The notes under the pieces were generated by a model that made no database searches, had not been told where the DNA came from, and saw only the letters and a list, made by a program, of their open reading frames with translations. A stretch of DNA of 64,000 nucleotides from JARRNE01 sp963824085. GTDB lineage: Bacteria > Pseudomonadota > Gammaproteobacteria > Chromatiales > Chromatiaceae. Below are positions 51,555 through 60,296 of this stretch, piece after piece (position 1 is the stretch's first letter; every line of letters begins with the position of its first letter). Both the position numbers and the translations under genes were made by a program. The stretch spans positions 1-64,000 of the forward strand of contig CAWGNT010000022.1 of assembly GCA_963824085.1 (NCBI GenBank), read 5' to 3'.

Positions 51555-52577
51555 ATGTTGGCGAGATTGCACGAACACTTCCCGTTGCGCGAATTGAACA
51601 CCTTCGGCGTCGACGCGCGGGCGCGCTGGTTCTGCCGGGTGCGCAGCGCCGAGGATCTCGCCGCGCTGAGCGCCGATCCCCGGCTCGCTGGGTTGCCGCG
51701 GCTGGTGCTTGGCGGCGGCAGCAACCTGCTGCTGAGCGGCGACTTCGACGGCTTGGTGATCAAGGTGGAGGTCCCGGGATTGCGGGAGCTTGGCGAATCG
51801 GGCGACGCCTGGAACGTGGAGGTCGGCGCCGGCGAGAACTGGCACGCGACCGTCGAGCGGCTGCTGGCGATGGGGCGTCCCGGGCTCGAGAACCTGGCGC
51901 TCATTCCTGGCAGTTGCGGCGCCGCCCCGGTCCAGAACATCGGCGCTTATGGCCTGGAGCTGGCCCAGCGTTTCGACTCGCTGGCGGCTTGGGATTTCGC
52001 GTCCCAGCGCCTCGTGCGCATGACGGCCGCCGAGTGCGCCTTCGGCTATCGCGACAGCCTGTTCAAGCACGCCCCCGCCGGCCGCCGCCTGATCCTCTCG
52101 GTGACGCTCGCGTTGCCCAAACGGTGGCGGCCGATGGACGGCTACACGGACCTGGCCCGGGAGCTGAAGGAGCGGGGCATGGCGCGTCCGGATGCGCGCG
52201 CTGTCTTCGACGCCGTGGTGGCGATCCGGCGCCGCAAGCTGCCCGACCCCGCGGTCATCGGCAACGCCGGCAGCTTCTTCAAGAACCCGATCGTCTCGCG
52301 TGAGGAGCACCAGGCGCTGATCGCGCGGTACCCCTCGCTCGTCGGCTATCCGCAGCCCGGCGGGAGCGTCAAGCTCGCCGCCGGGTGGCTGATCGAAGCG
52401 GTGGGCCTGAAGGGCGCCACGCGGGGCCGCGTAGGCATTTACGAGAAACAGGCACTGGTGCTGGTCAACCGCGGCGGCGCGACCGGGGCCGAGATCCTGG
52501 CCATGGCGCGGGAGGTGCAGGAAAAGGTGGCCGAGGCGTTCGGGGTCTGGCTGGAACCGGAGCCGGTGATCGTTTGA
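51555..52577 (+). CDS. murB: UDP-N-acetylenolpyruvoylglucosamine reductase
   Basis: 340-residue MurB (peptidoglycan precursor synthesis, FAD- and NADPH-dependent). FPLRELNTFGVDARARWFCR, LVLGGGSNLLLSGDFDGLVI, ENLALIPGSCGAAPVQNIGA and YGLELAQRF, CAFGYRDSLFKHAPAG with the conserved Arg, GNAGSFFKNPIVSREEHQAL with the catalytic Ser, and VWLEPEPVIV with the final Glu. E. coli-type length and order. ATG 51555 matches the family start; GTG 51513 is an alternative. Intact. Confidence 0.95.
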   Translation: MLARLHEHFPLRELNTFGVDARARWFCRVRSAEDLAALSADPRLAGLPRLVLGGGSNLLLSGDFDGLVIKVEVPGLRELGESGDAWNVEVGAGENWHATVERLLAMGRPGLENLALIPGSCGAAPVQNIGAYGLELAQRFDSLAAWDFASQRLVRMTAAECAFGYRDSLFKHAPAGRRLILSVTLALPKRWRPMDGYTDLARELKERGMARPDARAVFDAVVAIRRRKLPDPAVIGNAGSFFKNPIVSREEHQALIARYPSLVGYPQPGGSVKLAAGWLIEAVGLKGATRGRVGIYEKQALVLVNRGGATGAEILAMAREVQEKVAEAFGVWLEPEPVIV

Positions 52578-52827
52578 GCCGCGAACGTCTGGCCGGGATC
52601 AGGAAACGCGCCAGGCACTGACCCGGGCAAGCCTGAAGGCCAAGGGAATCATCGAGTAGAGCGGAGGGACGGGCGCGGCGTTCCGCGAGGGCACGGGGAC
52701 GCTGAACTAGCCCGCCGGTGGCGCGACCAGGATTCTTTTGGTCAACGGCGATTGGATCGCCGCGCGGCTACAATTGGCAATCGAGCCCCGCTTGCGCAGA
52801 AAAGCCGGTCGAGCCTCAATCTGCTCC

Positions 52828-54006
52828 ATGACCCGCGTTGTCATGCACGTCGACCTCGACGCCTTCTACGCCGCGATCGAGCAGCGCGACCATCCCGAGT
52901 GGCGGGGAGTCCCGGTCGTTGTCGGCGCCGAGCCCGGCAAGCGGGGCGTCGTCGCCACCTGCTCGTACGAGGCCCGCCGGTACGGCGTCCACTCGGCCAT
53001 GCCGATCTCCGAGGCGGTGCGCCGCCTGCCGCCGGAGACCGTCTACGTTCGCCCGCGCATGGAGGCTTACGCGCGGGTCTCGCGGCAGGTGATGGCGGCG
53101 CTCGAGAGCATCGCTCCCGTGGTCGAGAAGGTCTCGATCGACGAGGCCTATCTCGATGTCTCCGGACTGGCGCGTCTGGTTGGTCCGCCGGAGGTCATCG
53201 GTCAGCGGGCGAAAACCGCAATCCGGAAAGCGGTGACCCTCACAGCCTCGGTTGGCATCGGGCCGAACCGGCTCATCGCCAAGCTGGCGTCGGATTACCG
53301 CAAGCCCGACGGACTCACGGTGGTCCTGCCCGAGCGGGTGCGCGCGTTCCTCGACCCCATGCCGCTCACGGTGCTGCGCGGGGTGGGGGAAAAGACCGCA
53401 CCGCGCCTGCAGCGGTTGGACCTGAAGAGCGTCGGCGACGTTCGGCGCCTGTCCCTCGAGGAGTTGCGGCGCCACCTTGGGGCGCGGGCGGCCACCCAGG
53501 TCTACAGCCAGGCCCGGGGGATCGCCGATGACCAGGTGTATCCCGCAAGCGAGCGAAAATCGATCTCGAAGGAGACCACCTTCGCGGAGGACATCACCGA
53601 CCCCGCCATCCTCAAGGACACGCTGCGCTGGGCGGCACAGGAGGTCGGGTTCATCGCCCGCTACGAGGGCCGCCACGGAGCAGTCGTGACGCTCAAGATC
53701 CGCTTCCGCCCATTCGAGACCCATACGCGTTCACGCACCCTCCCGCTGCGAACCGCGCGCGATGTCGACCTCTTCCGGACAGCATGGTCCCTGTTCGAGG
53801 CGGAACCCTGGGCCGGGAAGCCGGTGCGGCTGATCGGACTGGGTCTGTCCGGCTGGGAGGGGGAGGGCGGTGTGCAGGGAGACTTGTTCGGTACCGAGGC
53901 GCCGGAAGCGCAGCCGCGGGAGCGACGGCTCGACGAGACGCTCGACGCGATCCGGCGCAAGTTCGGCAACGGCTACCTCCGGCGGGGACTGAGCCGGCGG
54001 AGATAG
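52828..54006 (+). CDS. dinB: DNA polymerase IV
   Basis: 392-residue Y-family translesion polymerase from ATG 52828. VVMHVDLDAFYAAIEQRDHP holds the first metal-binding Asp, VEKVSIDEAYLDVSG the second Asp/Glu pair, VGIGPNRLIAKLASDYRKPD the fingers, and LTVLRGVGEKTAPRLQRLDL the helix-hairpin-helix. VQGDLFG near residue 350 is a beta-clamp-binding type motif. The LexA box expected upstream is not obvious. Intact. Confidence 0.95.
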   Translation: MTRVVMHVDLDAFYAAIEQRDHPEWRGVPVVVGAEPGKRGVVATCSYEARRYGVHSAMPISEAVRRLPPETVYVRPRMEAYARVSRQVMAALESIAPVVEKVSIDEAYLDVSGLARLVGPPEVIGQRAKTAIRKAVTLTASVGIGPNRLIAKLASDYRKPDGLTVVLPERVRAFLDPMPLTVLRGVGEKTAPRLQRLDLKSVGDVRRLSLEELRRHLGARAATQVYSQARGIADDQVYPASERKSISKETTFAEDITDPAILKDTLRWAAQEVGFIARYEGRHGAVVTLKIRFRPFETHTRSRTLPLRTARDVDLFRTAWSLFEAEPWAGKPVRLIGLGLSGWEGEGGVQGDLFGTEAPEAQPRERRLDETLDAIRRKFGNGYLRRGLSRRR

Positions 54007-54059
54007 CTCACCGGGAGGGGACCTCGGTGGCGGGTCTCCAACACCCTGGAGGCCGGGTT

Positions 54060-54206
54060 CTGCGTGGCCTGCCTGGAAGAGGCCCTGCGTGCCCACGGCA
54101 GGCCCGAGGTGTGCAACTGCCCGTTGATAATCTCGCCGGTCAGTCCTTCCGGCAGGGCCATCAACTGCTCGTAGAGAGACGGCTTTTGCACGGCTTTTGG
54201 GCTCAT
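54060..54206 (-). pseudogene. Uma2-type nuclease N-terminal fragment
   Basis: ATG 54206 starts MSPKAVQKPSLYEQLMALPE then GLTGEIINGQLHTSG, the N-terminus of Uma2 (DUF820) restriction-endonuclease-like proteins (ALPExxxxEIIxGxLxxS). The similarity stops after about 45 residues and the catalytic core is missing, so it is a scrap. Confidence 0.4.
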
Positions 54207-54638
54207 AGGTGACGTGCTCCCGAAGACTACGAAGACGCGCGAAAAGCGTAGCATCCCGCCGCGTCGGTCGAAAATGCACCTTGCGACCTGGCCAGTTGTG
54301 CCTTTCGCTGGGAACCCCGCACGCCTATCGCTCCCGCGACTCCGCCATGAAGGAAAGCGATGCGTTCCTCGGCGCGCATTACGTGACGGCGAGCCCGGCG
54401 GTTCGCGGAAGCGGTCTTTCGCGCCCGGCGTGGGACTGGTAGAGAAGCACCGAAGTGCGGGCAACGATGCTGCGCCGACCGGCTGCAACTTTTCATCTCT
54501 AGCCCGAGGGGTCGGGTTGCCGGCGTGGGGGTGTCGGCAGCAGTGATGCTGCCGACAAGACTAATGGAGGTAGTGCGGCGTCTCCCGACGCCCGTAACCC
54601 AATCCCGGAAAGCCGACGCCCCTGTGGCCCTCCGCCGG
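54207..54638. other. 430 bases with a perfect hairpin, no gene
   Basis: GTCGGCAGCA (54533-54542) pairs perfectly with TGCTGCCGAC (54547-54556) around GTGA. It lies about 80 bases past the end of the RND pump gene on the opposite side and may terminate or stabilise that transcript; no T run follows. Confidence 0.5.
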
Positions 54639-57600
54639 CTAGCTTTCCGACACGGCCTCGGCGGCACTCTCGCCGGGGATCGCCCGGCTCGCCCTGGGGG
54701 AAAGCAGCATGTAGAAGGCGGGCACCACGAACAGGGTAAAGACGGTGCCGATTCCGAGCCCGGTGGCGATGACCAGACCGATGTCGAAACGACTGACGGC
54801 CCCGGGTCCGGTCGCGATGAGAAGGGGCACCATGGCCACGATCATGGACACGGTGGTCATGAGGATCGGACGCAACCGTATCTGGGCGGCCTGCTCGACG
54901 GCTGTTCGTTTGTCCAGGCCCTCTCGGATGCGAAGCTGGTTGGCGAATTCCACAATAAGGATGCCGTTCTTCGCGATCAGCCCGATGAGCGTGATCAGTC
55001 CCACCTGCGTATAGATGTTGATGGTGGCGAAGCCCAAGGTCAGGAACGCCAAGGCCCCCGCGATCGACATGGGCACCGAGATCAGGATGATGAAGGGGTC
55101 GCGCCAGCTCTCGAACTGTGCGGCGAGGACCAGGTAGATCACCAGCAGGGACATGAAGAAGGTGATCACCAGCGCGCTGCCTTGCTTTGCGTACTGGCGG
55201 GACTCGCCCATGTAGTCCCAGGAGAAGCCGCGGGGGAAGATGTCCCTCGCCTGCTGTTCCAGGTAGCCGATGGCGTCCCCGAGCGGGACACCGGGTGCCA
55301 TGATGCCCTCGACCGTGAGGGAGTTGAGCTGTTGGAACTGGGTGCGCTTGCTGGGCTCGATGGTGTCTTTGAAGTGCACCAGGTTTCCCAGCGGAACCAG
55401 CTCACCGGAGGCGGAGCGAAGGTAATAGTCGTTGAGCATCGCCGGGTCGAGTCGGAATTTCCGCGCGACCTGCGGAATCACCTCGTAGCTGCGCTCCGCG
55501 AGGCTGAAGCGGTTCACGTAGCCGTTCCCGAGCATGACCGACAGGCTGCGGCCAATCTCTCGCATGCCGATTCCCAAGTCTCCTGCGCGGTCGCGATCAA
55601 TGACGATCGTCGTCTTCGGTCGTGTGAGCTCCACCGCCTTGCGCAGGAAAAGGAACTTGCCGCTGCCCATGGCGCGGCCGACCAGCTCGCCGGCAACGCG
55701 GTCGAGGTCCTCGTAGCTCGCATCGGTGATGATGACAAACTGCATCGGGAGTCCGCGTCCAGCTCCCGGTAGGCTGGGACGAGGAAAGGCGGCCGCGTTG
55801 AGCCCGGTCACCTGTCCAAGCTTCGCCTGTAGCTCGGGCTGGATCTCCATCTGTGAACGCTCCCGTTTGGTGGTGGACACCATCTTGAATCCACCGAAGA
55901 TCACGCTTGGGTCGCCGCCGAAGCCCACCAGCACGAAGCTCTCGTTGTACTCCGGGATGCTTTCGAAGAGCTTGACGATCTGGTCGGCGTAGACCTTGTC
56001 ATACTCCACGGTCGCGGTCTGGGGCGCGACCGCTTGAAAGAAGAGGATGCTCTGGTCTTCCGTGGGGGCGAGCTCGCTGCGGGTCGTCACGAACATGAAG
56101 TAGATACTGAGCAGCACGATGACGGCAAAGACAAGCATCACCGGCGGATAGGCCAGTACCCCGTGCAGCGCGCGCTCGTAACGGTCCGCCAGCCAGTTGA
56201 AGAAGTGCTCCACGTAGCGTTCGAAGCGGCCGGTGCTAGCCGCTGGCCTCAGTACCAGCCCACTCAGCATCGGGGACAAAGTCAGCGCGACCACGCCGGA
56301 GATCAGTACCGCTCCGGCAAGTGAGAATGCGAATTCGGTGAACAGGGTCCCCACTAAGCCGCCCATGAAGCCAATGGGGGCGTACACGGCCACCAGCGTG
56401 GTGGTCATGGCAATTATGGGGACTGCAAGCTCCCTGGCACCGTTGATCGCTGCCTGAAACTTCGATTCGCCCTGCTCGAGGTGGCGATGCACGTTCTCCA
56501 CGACCACGATGGCGTCATCCACGACCAACCCTATGGCCAGCACCATCGCCAGCAGGGTGAGCAGGTTGACGGAGAAGCCCATGAGGAGCATCAGGAAGGC
56601 GCCGCCGATGAGGGAGAGGGGAACGGCGACGGCGGGCACAATGGCCGCGCGCAGGGAGCCGAGGCTGAGGAAGATCACCAGCAGCACGATCAGAACGGCC
56701 TCGGCCAGGGTGCGGAAGACCTCATTGATGGAGTCCTGGATAAAGACGCTTGCGTCGTACGGGATGTGGGCATTCAGTCCGGCGGGGAGCTGGGCGCGGA
56801 TGTCCGGCATCAGCTCGTGCACCCGTTGGGCGACGGACAAGGGGTTCTCGCCGGGGGCCGGCTCGATGCCCACGAAGATCGCGGGAATGCCCTTGTACAA
56901 GGTCGTCGTCTCGTAGTCCTTGGCGCCAAGCTCGACGTCGGCCACGTCCCCGAGGCGCACCAGCGTGGTCCCGTCGGACAGCACCACAAGATTGCGGAAG
57001 TCCTGAGCACCGCTCACATCCGTTGTTGCGGCCAGATCCACCGCGACGTAACGGTCCTTGAGCTTGCCCACGCCCGAGAGGTAATTGTTGCGCCGCAGGA
57101 CCTCCTCCACGTCCGTCGGCGTCACCCCCAGCGAGGCCATGCGCTTGGGGTCGAGCCAGATGCGCATGGCGAAGGTCTTGTTGCCAATAAGCTGCGCCTT
57201 GGCGACGCCGGGGACGGCCTGGAGCTGCGGCTGGACGACGCGCAGCAGATAGTCGGTGATCTGCGATTGGCTCATGTTCTCGCTGTAGAAGGCGAGATAC
57301 ATGAGAGCAGTCGGATCACCGGTGGTGGAGTCGATGACGGGGTCCTCCGCCTCCGCCGGCAGAACGTTGCGCTGGCTTGCGACCTTGGCCTGGATCTCAG
57401 CGATGGCAGCCTTAGGGTCGTAGTTGAGCGCCATGTGGGCCTCGATGGTGGAGAGCCCTTGCACGCTCGTGGACGAGAGGTAGTCGATGCCGTCGGCCTC
57501 GGCGATGGCCTGCTGCAAGGGCGTGGTGATGAAGCTCTTGACCAGTCCGCTCCCGGCGCCCGGGTAGCTCGTGGTCACAGTCACCACCGTGTCCTTCGTC

Positions 57601-57716
57601 TCCGGATACTGTCGAACCTCGAGACTCGCAACGGCGCGCAAGCCCACCACTAGGATCAGCAGGCTGACTACGCTTGCCAGCACCGGCCGGCGGATGAAGA
57701 TATCGGTGAACTTCAT
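54639..57716 (-). CDS. RND efflux transporter permease
   Basis: 1025-residue inner-membrane RND pump of the HAE-1 type. MKFTDIFIRRPVLASVVSLL, EVRQYPETKDTVVTVTTSYP, AIGLVVDDAIVVVENVHRHL with the proton-relay DD pair, and ITLIGLIAKNGILIVEFANQ are canonical; about twelve membrane helices and two large periplasmic loops. Overlaps the adaptor stop by four bases. Most likely exports drugs or other amphipathic compounds; the outer-membrane partner is not in the window. Confidence 0.94.
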   Translation of the reverse strand: MKFTDIFIRRPVLASVVSLLILVVGLRAVASLEVRQYPETKDTVVTVTTSYPGAGSGLVKSFITTPLQQAIAEADGIDYLSSTSVQGLSTIEAHMALNYDPKAAIAEIQAKVASQRNVLPAEAEDPVIDSTTGDPTALMYLAFYSENMSQSQITDYLLRVVQPQLQAVPGVAKAQLIGNKTFAMRIWLDPKRMASLGVTPTDVEEVLRRNNYLSGVGKLKDRYVAVDLAATTDVSGAQDFRNLVVLSDGTTLVRLGDVADVELGAKDYETTTLYKGIPAIFVGIEPAPGENPLSVAQRVHELMPDIRAQLPAGLNAHIPYDASVFIQDSINEVFRTLAEAVLIVLLVIFLSLGSLRAAIVPAVAVPLSLIGGAFLMLLMGFSVNLLTLLAMVLAIGLVVDDAIVVVENVHRHLEQGESKFQAAINGARELAVPIIAMTTTLVAVYAPIGFMGGLVGTLFTEFAFSLAGAVLISGVVALTLSPMLSGLVLRPAASTGRFERYVEHFFNWLADRYERALHGVLAYPPVMLVFAVIVLLSIYFMFVTTRSELAPTEDQSILFFQAVAPQTATVEYDKVYADQIVKLFESIPEYNESFVLVGFGGDPSVIFGGFKMVSTTKRERSQMEIQPELQAKLGQVTGLNAAAFPRPSLPGAGRGLPMQFVIITDASYEDLDRVAGELVGRAMGSGKFLFLRKAVELTRPKTTIVIDRDRAGDLGIGMREIGRSLSVMLGNGYVNRFSLAERSYEVIPQVARKFRLDPAMLNDYYLRSASGELVPLGNLVHFKDTIEPSKRTQFQQLNSLTVEGIMAPGVPLGDAIGYLEQQARDIFPRGFSWDYMGESRQYAKQGSALVITFFMSLLVIYLVLAAQFESWRDPFIILISVPMSIAGALAFLTLGFATINIYTQVGLITLIGLIAKNGILIVEFANQLRIREGLDKRTAVEQAAQIRLRPILMTTVSMIVAMVPLLIATGPGAVSRFDIGLVIATGLGIGTVFTLFVVPAFYMLLSPRASRAIPGESAAEAVSES

Positions 57717-58810
57717 GGGCCGAGCGGTCCGCCGGTGGGAGGGACCACGGAGTTGTCGATCTTCACCGACTGGCCGTTGCGCAGCTTGTTCTGCCCTGCA
57801 AGGACCACTAGGTCTCCCTTCGCGAGGCCCTTGATGATCTCGATCCGCCCGCCCTGGACCTGTCCGGTGGTCACGGGCTGGCGCTCAACCGTCCGTTGGC
57901 CGTTCTTCTCTTGGATCATGAACACGCTGTCGCCGTAAGGGGCGAAGGTGATCGCGGTGCGCGGCAGGGTCATGAGGTTGTCGCGGGCGGGGAGCAGGGT
58001 GGCAACCTCGGCGAACATGCCGGGACGCAGCAGGTGGTCCGGGTTGTCGAGCAGGGCGCGGACTTTGACGGTACGCGTCTTTTCCTCGATGCCGGTGTTT
58101 ATGGCGCTGATGGTGCCTTCGAACTCTCGCCCCGGATAGCCCGCGACCTTCACCACAACCTTTTTACCGACGGCAAGCTCCTGCAGATGGCGCTCCGGGA
58201 GCGCGTAGTCGACGAAGATCGGCTCCAAGGCATCGAGGGGCACGATCCGGGACCCCGGTGCGAGATATTCACCGAGGTCCGTGAGGCGAATCCCGAGCTG
58301 ACCGTCGAAGGGGGCTGCGACGCGTTTCTTCGCGATCAGAGCGCGCTTGCTCGCCGCGGCCGCCTCCGCGCTGTCGAGCTGTGCCTTCGCTTCGTCGTAG
58401 TCGGACTGCGAGGCGGAGCGGTCCTTCAAGAGCTTGGCGAATCGATTGAGCTTGATCTCTGCGAGATTGCGCTGGGCGACCAGTCCCTGCAGATCTGCCT
58501 GATCCACGCTGTCGTCGAGCTGAATGAGAACGTCCCCCTTGGCGACCGTTTGTCCAGACTCGAACTCGATGTCGCGGACCTTGCCGGCTACCTCGTTGGT
58601 GACGAAGATGCCTTGGGTCGCGACCAGGCTGCCGACCGCAGTGAGCCTCGGCTGCCAGTTCTCCTCCTCGACCCGCGCCGTGGCGACGGCAGTCGGCGGG
58701 GGCGGCCCGCCCATGCCTGCCGATTGGTGCATCTGGTAGTACTTCCAGCCGAAGATGCCTGCGAAGATGACACCGAGAAACACGAGGACGAGGAGGCTGC
58801 GGAGGAACAT
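57713..58810 (-). CDS. RND efflux periplasmic adaptor
   Basis: 365-residue membrane-fusion protein from ATG 58810 (MFLRSLLVLVFLGVIFAGIF, a membrane anchor). GSLVATQGIFVTNEVAGKVR then DIEFESGQTVAKGDVLIQLD is the lipoyl half, followed by a coiled-coil hairpin (NLAEIKLNRFAKLLKDRSAS) and VAAPFDGQLGIRLTDLGEYL. C-terminal LVVLAGQNKLRNGQSVKIDN. First gene of a two-gene operon with the pump. Upstream extension of the reading lacks support. Confidence 0.94.
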   Translation of the reverse strand: MFLRSLLVLVFLGVIFAGIFGWKYYQMHQSAGMGGPPPPTAVATARVEEENWQPRLTAVGSLVATQGIFVTNEVAGKVRDIEFESGQTVAKGDVLIQLDDSVDQADLQGLVAQRNLAEIKLNRFAKLLKDRSASQSDYDEAKAQLDSAEAAAASKRALIAKKRVAAPFDGQLGIRLTDLGEYLAPGSRIVPLDALEPIFVDYALPERHLQELAVGKKVVVKVAGYPGREFEGTISAINTGIEEKTRTVKVRALLDNPDHLLRPGMFAEVATLLPARDNLMTLPRTAITFAPYGDSVFMIQEKNGQRTVERQPVTTGQVQGGRIEIIKGLAKGDLVVLAGQNKLRNGQSVKIDNSVVPPTGGPLGP

Positions 58811-59048
58811 GAGGGATGGGGCGCGCTCTGGCGGGACTGACACAAACGGCGCCAAATTATACACTCCAGGGTCGTGGCGGACGTGCGCAGCAAGCGTTTT
58901 ATGCGCGGGTTTGAGCAGCGCCGGCAGAGGCACCATGCTCACCGCGAGTCCTGGGTGGGGTGGGCCGCCTCCTGGATCAATCCGTGCCGGTGCGCACAGC
59001 GCACCCTACCGAAGCGTCCGAGATGTCAATCGAGTCCAAGCCCCTGTC

Positions 59049-59798
59049 ATGACTGGAACACCCATGAAGATCAACGACGTGGATGCCTACCGCACGGCTA
59101 CCGAGGTCGAGGTGATCTTGTCCCTCATAGACCTGAGAGGGCAACGCGTCCTGGAGCTCGGCTGCGGTGGTGCCTGGATGACCCGATTGCTTGCCCGGGA
59201 GCTCGCGCCCGCCCACATCGTCGCGACCGAGGTGGACCGCATCCAGCTCGAGAAGAACCTGAGTATTACGGATCTGCCCACCGTCACTTTCCGCTATGGT
59301 GGGGCGGAGTCAATCGCCGACGCCGACGAGACCTACGACGCGGTCTTCATGTTCAAGTCGCTTCACCACGTTCCGATGGACCTGATGGCACAGGCCCTCG
59401 GCGAGATCCACCGGGTACTTAAGCCGGGCGGCAAGGCCTATTTCTCGGAGCCCGTGTACTGGGGTCCTTTCAACGACTTGCTGCGCCTGGTGCACGACGA
59501 ATGTGAGGTACGCGAGGCGGCCTTCGCCGCGTTGACGCATGCGGTGGAGTCGGGCCGTTTCGACCTGGAGGCGGAGGTCTTCTTTCAGGTGCCGGACAGC
59601 TACGAGAGCTGGGAGGTGTTCGAAAACCGCTTCCTCAAGGTCACCCACACGGCGCTCGACATCGATTCCGCGCGTTACGAGGCGATCCGGCAGGCATTCT
59701 CGAGACACCTGACGCCGACCGGCGCCTATTTTCTCAAGCCCCACCGGACGGACCTGCTCCGTAAGCCCCACTTGCCGGAACAAGGTAACCCGTCGTAG
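59049..59798 (+). CDS. class I SAM-dependent methyltransferase
   Basis: 249-residue methyltransferase from ATG 59049 (59064 is an alternative). LRGQRVLELGCGGAWMTRLL is motif I, APAHIVATEVDRIQLEKNLS motif II, TYDAVFMFKSLHHVPMDLMA motif IV and VLKPGGKAYFSEPVYWGPFN motif VI. UbiE-like; substrate unknown. Divergent from the RND operon with 238 bases between. Intact. Confidence 0.88.
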   Translation: MTGTPMKINDVDAYRTATEVEVILSLIDLRGQRVLELGCGGAWMTRLLARELAPAHIVATEVDRIQLEKNLSITDLPTVTFRYGGAESIADADETYDAVFMFKSLHHVPMDLMAQALGEIHRVLKPGGKAYFSEPVYWGPFNDLLRLVHDECEVREAAFAALTHAVESGRFDLEAEVFFQVPDSYESWEVFENRFLKVTHTALDIDSARYEAIRQAFSRHLTPTGAYFLKPHRTDLLRKPHLPEQGNPS

Positions 59799-59810
59799 GA
59801 GTTATTTGAC

Positions 59811-59835
59811 CACGAAGAACACGAAGGGCACGAGG
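59811..59835 (+). repeat. dispersed ACCACGAAGAACACGAAG-type repeat
   Basis: The text ACCACGAAGAACACGAAGGG starts 13 bases after the methyltransferase stop. This purine-rich phrase is a common dispersed repeat in environmental bacterial genomes. Only one copy is seen here. Confidence 0.4.
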
Positions 59836-59919
59836 GACTTGGAGAACAAAGTGCTTGATTCCTCCCCGTAGTTTCGTGCCGTCGCATGGCCCTACTGGAT
59901 CGGTCACGCCGCACCGCGG

Positions 59920-60294
59920 TCATCCTGCGCGCATGGCGTCCTCGACGGCGGCTGCGAGCTCACGCTCGCCGATGGGTTTGCTGAGAAATCTGGAGTGCTC
60001 CGGGAGAATATCGGCACCCTTTAGGTCGTCCACGGAGTATGCGGTCACGAATACGATCGGGGTCCCCATGCGCTTGTGAATGACAGTGGCCGCCTCGATG
60101 CCGTTCATTTCGCCCTTTAGGCGTATGTCCATTAGGACGAGATCCGGGCGGTCGCGCGCGGCTGCCTCGATGGCGTCCTTGCCACTGTCGACGACGCCGG
60201 TGACGGTGCAGCCGATGCGCTCGAGCATGACACCCGCGGCGCGGGCGGAGATGGCCTCATCCTCCACGATTAGCACGCGCGTTCCAGTGGCCAT
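59920..60294 (-). CDS. CheY-like response regulator
   Basis: 124-residue single-domain receiver from ATG 60294. RVLIVEDEAISARAAGVMLE gives the acidic pocket, PDLVLMDIRLKGEMNGIEAA the phosphoacceptor Asp56, IVFVTAYSVDDLKGADILPE the T/A switch and FLSKPIGERELAAAV the conserved Lys-Pro. Its start is two bases from the kinase stop. Having no output domain, it probably relays phosphate or contacts a target protein. Confidence 0.92.
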   Translation of the reverse strand: MATGTRVLIVEDEAISARAAGVMLERIGCTVTGVVDSGKDAIEAAARDRPDLVLMDIRLKGEMNGIEAATVIHKRMGTPIVFVTAYSVDDLKGADILPEHSRFLSKPIGERELAAAVEDAMRAG

Positions 60295-60296
60295 GG

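Noticed and set aside
56481..57653. 390-aa plus-strand reading opposite the RND pump, and similar one at 57896-58840
   Set aside because: His/Gln/Asp-rich antisense shadows typical of high-GC coding DNA.
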